From positions 1 through 10,743 of the forward strand of contig JAVEDQ010000430.1 in the NCBI GenBank assembly GCA_030840885.1: 10,743 nt of DNA, in the 5' to 3' direction. The translations under genes and the position numbers were made by a program. Positions 7,253 to 10,743 of the stretch are shown here, one piece after another. Within the stretch, counting starts at the first letter, position 1. Every line of letters begins with the position of its first letter. The notes beneath the pieces are model-generated. The model made no database searches and was not told the DNA's origin. It worked only from the letters and a program-made list of their open reading frames with translations. The DNA is from Frankiaceae bacterium (GTDB lineage Bacteria; Actinomycetota; Actinomycetes; Frankiales; Frankiaceae).

Positions 7253-8574
7253 ACCGCTCGAGGGCGGGTCGATCGTCCGATGCCGTGGCCAATGGTGTGC
7301 CCAGTGCCGTCCCCGGTGCCGTGTGCGACCTGTTGCGCGGCAACCCCTCCCGAGACGACGGGTAGCTGCAGCGGGGGCGCGAGCGGGTGCGGAAGGAATC
7401 TCCCGGCCCAGTCGAGAGCGGCGGGGAAACTGTTTCGCCAGGTGCCCCAGTTGTGCCCCCCGGCGACCAACGCCGCCGTGACGGGAAAGGAGGGGTCACC
7501 CGCGCCGACCGCGGCGAGCAGCCCGCGTTCGGCTCCGACGGCAGCCGGGTCTCCGCGCGAGGCGACGACGAACAACGGCGGTCCCTTCAGACGACCGTGG
7601 CCCATCAACCAGTCGGGAGAGTTGCGTTGCAGGGCGGACTCGTCGTGGCCGTAGAGCCGAGCTGAACCCGGGTCCTGAGCCGCGGTGAAGTACCCGGACA
7701 GGCTCACGCCGGCCGCATACAGCTGCGGATGATGGAGGGCCAGGTTCGCAGCGCAGAATCCGCCGGTCGACAGACCTCCGATGATCCAGCTGGCTCCGCC
7801 GAGGATGCGCAGTGCGCCGCGGACGGCCTCGGGGACGTCTTCGGCGAGGTAGGTCTCGTTCCGCTGGCCGTGTACCGCATCCACGCATTCCGTACTGGAC
7901 CCTGTGGCCGCCGTCGGAAACACGGCGACGACGGGTGGCATGCGCTCTGCGCGCCGCTCCTGGTCCAGGATGGCGAGGGCGTTGACCCCGTTGACCCAGT
8001 CCCGCGGACGACCCGGAAAGCCGTGGATGAGTTCCACCGCGGGGAAGCGCGCTGCGGGCGCCGAGAAGAACTCCGGCGGCAGGTAAACGAGGGCAGGACG
8101 GTCGAGGCCACTTCCGGCACCGCTGATCATCACGTTGAGCAGCTCACCTTGCCCGGTGAGGCTCAGCTGCTCACCCCGCTGCTGCCAGTCCGGCGTCAGG
8201 ACCGTGAAGTTCGATCCGACGCTCGAACCAAGGGGCGGGGCCGCGACCTCGGTACCGCGGGAGTCTCCCACCAGGTCCGCGAACGACGAGTAGAAGTGCT
8301 CCGCCCTGTTGAGCACGTCCAGGCTGACGACACCACCCATGACAGCGACAAGCAGCAGGCACAAGCCCCGTCCCAGGCCTGCGAGTCCTGGAGGCCACCG
8401 CAGCCACGCCCACGCCGTGCCGAATCCTGCCCCGGCGGTGAGCACCAACAACAGGACGAGGAACTGCAGGCTCGGCAGGCGAGCCCCTCCAGCCACGGCG
8501 AGGACGACGGCAAGAAGCGGCCCGGCCACCAGCACCAGGGGCAGCCACGCCCGTCGAGCAATCGGCGTCGCCAT
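7237..8574 (-). CDS. Membrane-anchored alpha/beta-hydrolase-fold esterase, paralogue of the lysX-linked esterase
   Basis: A 445-residue protein read from ATG at 8574. The frame stays open to 8736, but the first 54 codons lack family resemblance, whereas the protein from MATPIARRAW opens into a hydrophobic helix. Three helices lie within about residues 10-95, followed by an extracytoplasmic hydrolase domain. It has VYLPPEFF, HGFPGRPRDW (His184), ECVDAVH, the nucleophile elbow GLSTGGFCAANL (Ser269), probable acid Asp342 in SRGDP, and GGHNWGTW (His374), a complete triad in the esterase D/antigen 85-like arrangement. Its motifs match the 5352-6470 esterase, so the two are paralogues. The substrate is unknown. 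The C-terminal tail is a Gly/His/Thr repeat followed by basic residues. Upstream, GGGGG is the only ribosome-binding-site candidate, and it falls inside a small hairpin. Its stop overlaps that of the rhomboid-like gene. Confidence 0.87.
   Translation of the reverse strand: MATPIARRAWLPLVLVAGPLLAVVLAVAGGARLPSLQFLVLLLVLTAGAGFGTAWAWLRWPPGLAGLGRGLCLLLVAVMGGVVSLDVLNRAEHFYSSFADLVGDSRGTEVAAPPLGSSVGSNFTVLTPDWQQRGEQLSLTGQGELLNVMISGAGSGLDRPALVYLPPEFFSAPAARFPAVELIHGFPGRPRDWVNGVNALAILDQERRAERMPPVVAVFPTAATGSSTECVDAVHGQRNETYLAEDVPEAVRGALRILGGASWIIGGLSTGGFCAANLALHHPQLYAAGVSLSGYFTAAQDPGSARLYGHDESALQRNSPDWLMGHGRLKGPPLFVVASRGDPAAVGAERGLLAAVGAGDPSFPVTAALVAGGHNWGTWRNSFPAALDWAGRFLPHPLAPPLQLPVVSGGVAAQQVAHGTGDGTGHTIGHGIGRSTRPRAVRRLR
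7281..7328 (-). repeat. Imperfect 12-bp tandem repeat in the esterase C-terminus
   Basis: Four degenerate 12-nt units (7281-7292, 7293-7304, 7305-7316, 7317-7328), three of which begin TGCCGT on the plus strand. On the minus strand they encode AHGT, GDGT, GHTI and GHGI in order. The repeat lies after the catalytic domain and could vary in copy number by slippage without affecting the active site. Similarity between units is partial. Confidence 0.5.
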
Positions 8575-8761
8575 CGACTGCCGGGACCCCCGGAGGTTGT
8601 TCGCGGCTCGCCTGCTCTGGTACGGCGGCTCCACGTTCTCGATCACATGCTCCCGTCCCGGTTTCAAGATCGATGGTCCCAGGCCGACGTTGGCGTCAGA
8701 TGAGCTGCACCTGTGCATCGGGCGGGCGACGGTCACCGCAGCGCGGTGGAAGACTGCTGCG
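8575..8761. other. Divergent intergenic region
   Basis: This 187-nt gap separates the minus-strand esterase from the plus-strand TfoX-domain gene, so promoters for both should lie here. I cannot identify convincing -35/-10 pairs. On the minus strand TTGAAA (about 75-90 nt before the esterase ATG) is a possible -35, but no good -10 follows. A 5-bp hairpin (CCGGG 8581-8585, CCCGG 8589-8593) sits 6 nt before the esterase start and contains its only ribosome-binding-site candidate. Confidence 0.4.
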
Positions 8762-9094
8762 GTGGCCTACGACAGTGACCTCGCCGACCGCATCCGTGCC
8801 GTCGTGGGTGGCGAGCCGGGGCTCGCCGAGAAACGGATGTTCGGCGGGCTCGCCTTCCTGATCGACGGCCACCTGGCCGTCAGCGCCAACAGCCGGGGCG
8901 ACATGCTGTTGCGCTGCGACCCCGCCGAGACCGAGCAACTGGCGGAGCACCCGGCCGTCGAGCCGTACGTGATGCGCGGCAAGCCGATGACCGGGTGGCT
9001 CGACGTCGGTTCGGCTGCGATCGCCGAGGACAGCGACCTGGAGGGGTGGGTCGCCGTCGGCGTCCGGTACGCCCGCTCGCTGGGGCCGGCGTGA
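8762..9094 (+). CDS. TfoX/Sxy N-terminal domain protein
   Basis: This 110-residue protein consists of one TfoX N-terminal domain. It starts with AYDSDLADRIRAVV, contains the family signature EKRMFGGLAFLIDGHLAVSA, and ends with VGVRYARSLGP, as stand-alone actinobacterial members do. In gammaproteobacteria TfoX/Sxy regulates competence, but there the domain is joined to a second C-terminal domain that is absent here, so a competence role should not be assumed. No catalytic residues are known. The GTG at 8762 is chosen because it begins at the usual family N-terminus; only a weak purine tract (TGGAAGA, 8747-8753) lies upstream. The frame remains open for about 450 nt upstream, but that region is antisense to the esterase. 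Cytoplasmic, transcribed divergently from the esterase. Confidence 0.85.
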   Translation: MAYDSDLADRIRAVVGGEPGLAEKRMFGGLAFLIDGHLAVSANSRGDMLLRCDPAETEQLAEHPAVEPYVMRGKPMTGWLDVGSAAIAEDSDLEGWVAVGVRYARSLGPA

Positions 9095-9095
9095 C

Positions 9096-9121
9096 GCTCG
9101 TTCAGGTAAAGCTCGTTCAGG
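9096..9121 (+). repeat. 11-bp direct repeat
   Basis: GCTCGTTCAGG occurs exactly twice, at 9096-9106 and 9111-9121, with 4 nt (TAAA) between, immediately after the TfoX-domain gene stop. The second copy runs into an AGGAGGA ribosome-binding-site-like motif. It could be a local duplication or a paired protein-binding site. Confidence 0.55.
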
Positions 9122-9129
9122 AGGAAGCC

Positions 9130-9165
9130 ATGCCCGCCATCGTGGCCGTCCTTCGCGTCGGATGA
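9130..9165 (+). CDS. Possible 11-codon ORF (leader peptide or gene remnant)
   Basis: ATG at 9130 is preceded by a near-perfect Shine-Dalgarno AGGAGGA (9119-9125) with 4-nt spacing and opens an 11-codon frame, MPAIVAVLRVG, ending at TGA 9163-9165. No longer gene uses this start. It could be a translated leader of the hydrolase gene 86 nt downstream, or the decayed start of a lost gene. The composition shows no run of a regulatory amino acid. Only the ribosome binding site and the frame support it. Confidence 0.3.
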   Translation: MPAIVAVLRVG

Positions 9166-9218
9166 CGACGCGGGGCTTATGCTGCCCGAACTGACATGGC
9201 GCCCTGTCGAATTGGTGT

Positions 9219-9239
9219 CGAGCGCGGATCGCGCGCTCG
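9219..9239 (+). promoter_or_regulatory. Perfect 8-bp hairpin abutting the hydrolase ribosome binding site
   Basis: CGAGCGCG (9219-9226) and CGCGCTCG (9232-9239) are perfect inverted repeats with a 5-nt loop. The last base of the second arm is the first base of GGGAGGA (9239-9245), the ribosome binding site of the gene starting at 9252. It could be a regulator's operator palindrome or an mRNA structure affecting translation. The structure is seen; the role is inferred. Confidence 0.5.
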
Positions 9240-9251
9240 GGAGGAACCCTC

Positions 9252-10016
9252 GTGAGTGCCCTGCTGATGGTCCACGGGTTCGCCGACTCCGGCGAGACAT
9301 GGTCGGCGTTGCGCGCCGCCTGCGCCCGGCGGGGGCACTACACCGCCGCAATCGACCTGCCCGGCTTCCATCGCGGGGCCGACCTGCGGCCCGGGCCCGT
9401 GTTGGCGCAACTCGACGAGGCCGTCGCGGTGGCCGCCCGCCGCATCCGCGCCCGTGAGGGGTCGGTGGTGGTCATCGGCAACTCGCTCGGTGGCACCCTG
9501 GCACTCCGCGCCGGAGCGGCCGGCGAAGCGGACGCCGTCATGGCGCTCGCGCCCGCCTCGGTCCGGCTGGCGCGCTGGCTGCACCACGCGACCGGATCGC
9601 CGATGACCGCGCGGCTGTCGGGGGCGCCGCTGCCGCCTGCCCTGATGCGGACCGCCCTCGGCCTCGGGTACAGCCGCATCGTGGCAGGTGCGCCGGGGCG
9701 CGACGCCCGCCGGGCCGGGCGCCGCTTCTTCGCCGGGTACGACCGCCGCAGCGCCGTCGCGACCGCTGCCCTCGGCGTCCGGCTGCTGCCGGAACTGGAG
9801 GCTTCGGTCGACCCGGCGGCGGTCCGCTGTCCGTCGCTGCTGGTGTGGGGCGACCGCGACCGGCTGGTGCCGGTCCGCGGTGCCCAACGGCTCGCCGACG
9901 CGCTGGGCGACGGCGAGCTCGTGGTGCTCGAGGGCGTCGGACACTGCCCCCAGGTCGAGCAGCCCCGCGTGGTGGCCGACCTCGTCGACCGACTGCTCGC
10001 CCGGGTTTCGGCGTGA
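9252..10016 (+). CDS. Alpha/beta hydrolase
   Basis: A soluble 254-residue alpha/beta hydrolase with no signal peptide or membrane helix. Order of motifs: MVHGFADSGETW (oxyanion HG at residues 8-9), DLPGFHRG, nucleophile elbow GNSLGG (Ser78), acid in WGDRDRLVP (Asp203 by position), and catalytic His231 in GVGHCPQVEQP. Family relatives include lipases, haloperoxidase-like enzymes, C-C hydrolases and thioesterases; the exact substrate cannot be told. The N-terminus is short, with HG only eight residues in, but GTG 9252 has a strong GGGAGGA 6 nt upstream and there is no earlier start in frame. Its stop overlaps an in-frame GTG of the thiolase-like frame as GTGA, so the two are probably co-transcribed and the hydrolase may act in acyl or acyl-CoA metabolism. 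Unrelated in detail to the two membrane esterases. Confidence 0.88.
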   Translation: MSALLMVHGFADSGETWSALRAACARRGHYTAAIDLPGFHRGADLRPGPVLAQLDEAVAVAARRIRAREGSVVVIGNSLGGTLALRAGAAGEADAVMALAPASVRLARWLHHATGSPMTARLSGAPLPPALMRTALGLGYSRIVAGAPGRDARRAGRRFFAGYDRRSAVATAALGVRLLPELEASVDPAAVRCPSLLVWGDRDRLVPVRGAQRLADALGDGELVVLEGVGHCPQVEQPRVVADLVDRLLARVSA

Positions 10017-10042
10017 CGGGTTCGGGCGTCCTGGGCGCCGGC

Positions 10043-10743
10043 GTGACCGACCCTTCCCGGGTGCCGGTCGTTCTCGGCACCGCTCAGCTGCGGACGAACC
10101 CCGAGCGGTCGGTGAAGGCGGCGCGGGAGCCGCTCACGCTGCTGCTCGAGGTCGCCCGGGGCGCGGCTGCCGACGCCGTTCGCCGGCCCGGGCAGGTCAT
10201 GTCGGTGCTGGCCGGTGTGGACGATGTGTCCGCGGTACGGACCGTCAGCTGGACCTACGACGAGCTGGCCCGGCGCCTCGCCCGCGAGCTCGGCGCGGAG
10301 CCCCGGACCTGCACCGACGTCGGCATCGGCGGGCAGTGGCCGGTCCGGTTGGTCGACGCGGCTGCGGCCCGCATCGCGGCCGGCGAGAGCACGGTGGCAC
10401 TCGTGGTCGGCGGCGAGGCGCAGGCGTCGGTGACCGCGCTCGGCCGTGCCGGCGTCGACCCCGTCGCTGAACTCGGCTGGAGTACGGACCCCGGTGGCCC
10501 GCCGCGCTTCGACCCGGCCGATCTCGGGACGGAACGGATGCACGCGGCGGGGCTCGTCCTCCCGGCGCGGGTCTACCCGCTGTTCGAGAACCGGCTGCAG
10601 GCCGATCTCGGGCTCACACCGGAGCAGAGCTCCGCGGAGTCGGCCGAGCTCTACGCCGCGTTCAGCGACGTCGCCGCCGCCAATCCCTACGCGTGGAAGC
10701 CGCAGCGACGCACGGCCGCCGAGATCGTGACCCCGGGGCGGGG
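10043..10743 (+). CDS. Thiolase-fold acetyl-CoA acetyltransferase-like protein, 3' end beyond window
   Basis: The frame is open from the preceding gene's end to the window edge, giving 233 codons of a protein likely to be about 400-500 residues. It has the thiolase-like opening RVPVVLGTAQ, ARIAAGESTVALVVGGEAQ and, near the edge, YPLFENRLQADLGLTPEQ and NPYAWKPQRRTAAEIVTP. This order is typical of actinobacterial proteins annotated as acetyl-CoA acetyltransferases in the SCP2-thiolase-like group. Where classic thiolases have the nucleophile in CGSG, this one reads GIGGQWPV, so the usual acylated Cys is absent; the nearest Cys, in TCTDV, is at a different position. GTG 10043 fits the family N-terminus; GTG 10013, overlapping the hydrolase stop as GTGA, is an alternative. 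A role in lipid or acyl-CoA metabolism is inferred. Confidence 0.8.
   Translation, partial: MTDPSRVPVVLGTAQLRTNPERSVKAAREPLTLLLEVARGAAADAVRRPGQVMSVLAGVDDVSAVRTVSWTYDELARRLARELGAEPRTCTDVGIGGQWPVRLVDAAAARIAAGESTVALVVGGEAQASVTALGRAGVDPVAELGWSTDPGGPPRFDPADLGTERMHAAGLVLPARVYPLFENRLQADLGLTPEQSSAESAELYAAFSDVAAANPYAWKPQRRTAAEIVTPGR

Noticed and set aside
7729..8703. 324-codon plus-strand open frame opposite the second esterase
   Set aside because: Antisense to a recognised esterase; no domain or convincing ribosome binding site.
8575..8736. 54-codon N-terminal extension of the minus-strand esterase
   Set aside because: The extension has no family-like sequence and covers most of the divergent promoter region. 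The hydrophobic anchor begins right after the ATG at 8574.
8762..9094. Competence regulator role for the TfoX-domain protein
   Set aside because: Only the N-terminal domain is present and no competence genes are nearby; stand-alone copies are common in actinobacteria without known competence.
9178..9183. TATGCT as a -10 promoter element for the hydrolase
   Set aside because: It fits TANNNT, but no acceptable -35 lies 16-19 nt upstream, so it is not listed as a feature. If real, the hairpin at 9219-9239 would be in the 5' leader.

Overview
The window looks like chromosomal DNA of a high-GC Actinomycetota species. Coding is dense, third codon positions are strongly G/C, GTG starts are frequent, and overlapping GTGA-type gene junctions recur. 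The fused membrane protein/lysyl-tRNA synthetase (LysX) and the rhomboid-like and Cys-rich pentapeptide families are also typical of actinobacteria. I cannot name the genus. I see no rRNA, tRNA, CRISPR array, insertion sequence or phage gene.

Left part (22-1849): a Cys-rich pentapeptide-repeat protein overlaps a small TPR-like protein by 8 nt. A compact hairpin follows (1418-1435), then a single-domain VOC/glyoxalase-like protein and a second hairpin (1855-1875).

Centre (1915-7240): lysX is the landmark, a 1135-residue protein with an MprF-type membrane and transferase half and a complete class II LysRS half. It is followed after 29 nt by a membrane-anchored alpha/beta-hydrolase-fold esterase. 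That gene's stop overlaps the start of a six-helix rhomboid-like membrane protein. These three probably form one operon acting at the cytoplasmic membrane. LysX makes lysyl-tRNA and transfers lysine to phosphatidylglycerol. The esterase would work on the outer face, possibly on aminoacylated or other lipids. The role of the rhomboid-like protein is unknown.

A second membrane-anchored esterase (7237-8574, minus strand) is a clear paralogue of the first. It converges on the rhomboid-like gene so tightly that both stop codons share one CTAG, inside an extended hairpin (7217-7252) that could terminate both transcripts. The lysX-esterase-rhomboid-esterase cluster is the most interesting part of the window as a possible lipid-remodelling module.

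Right part (8575-10743): a 187-nt divergent intergenic region, a TfoX N-terminal-domain protein, a 157-nt gap holding a direct repeat, a possible 11-codon ORF and a perfect 8-bp hairpin touching a ribosome binding site, then a soluble alpha/beta hydrolase. Last is the 5' part of a thiolase-fold acetyl-CoA acetyltransferase-like gene that lacks the usual N-terminal nucleophilic Cys motif and runs off the window.
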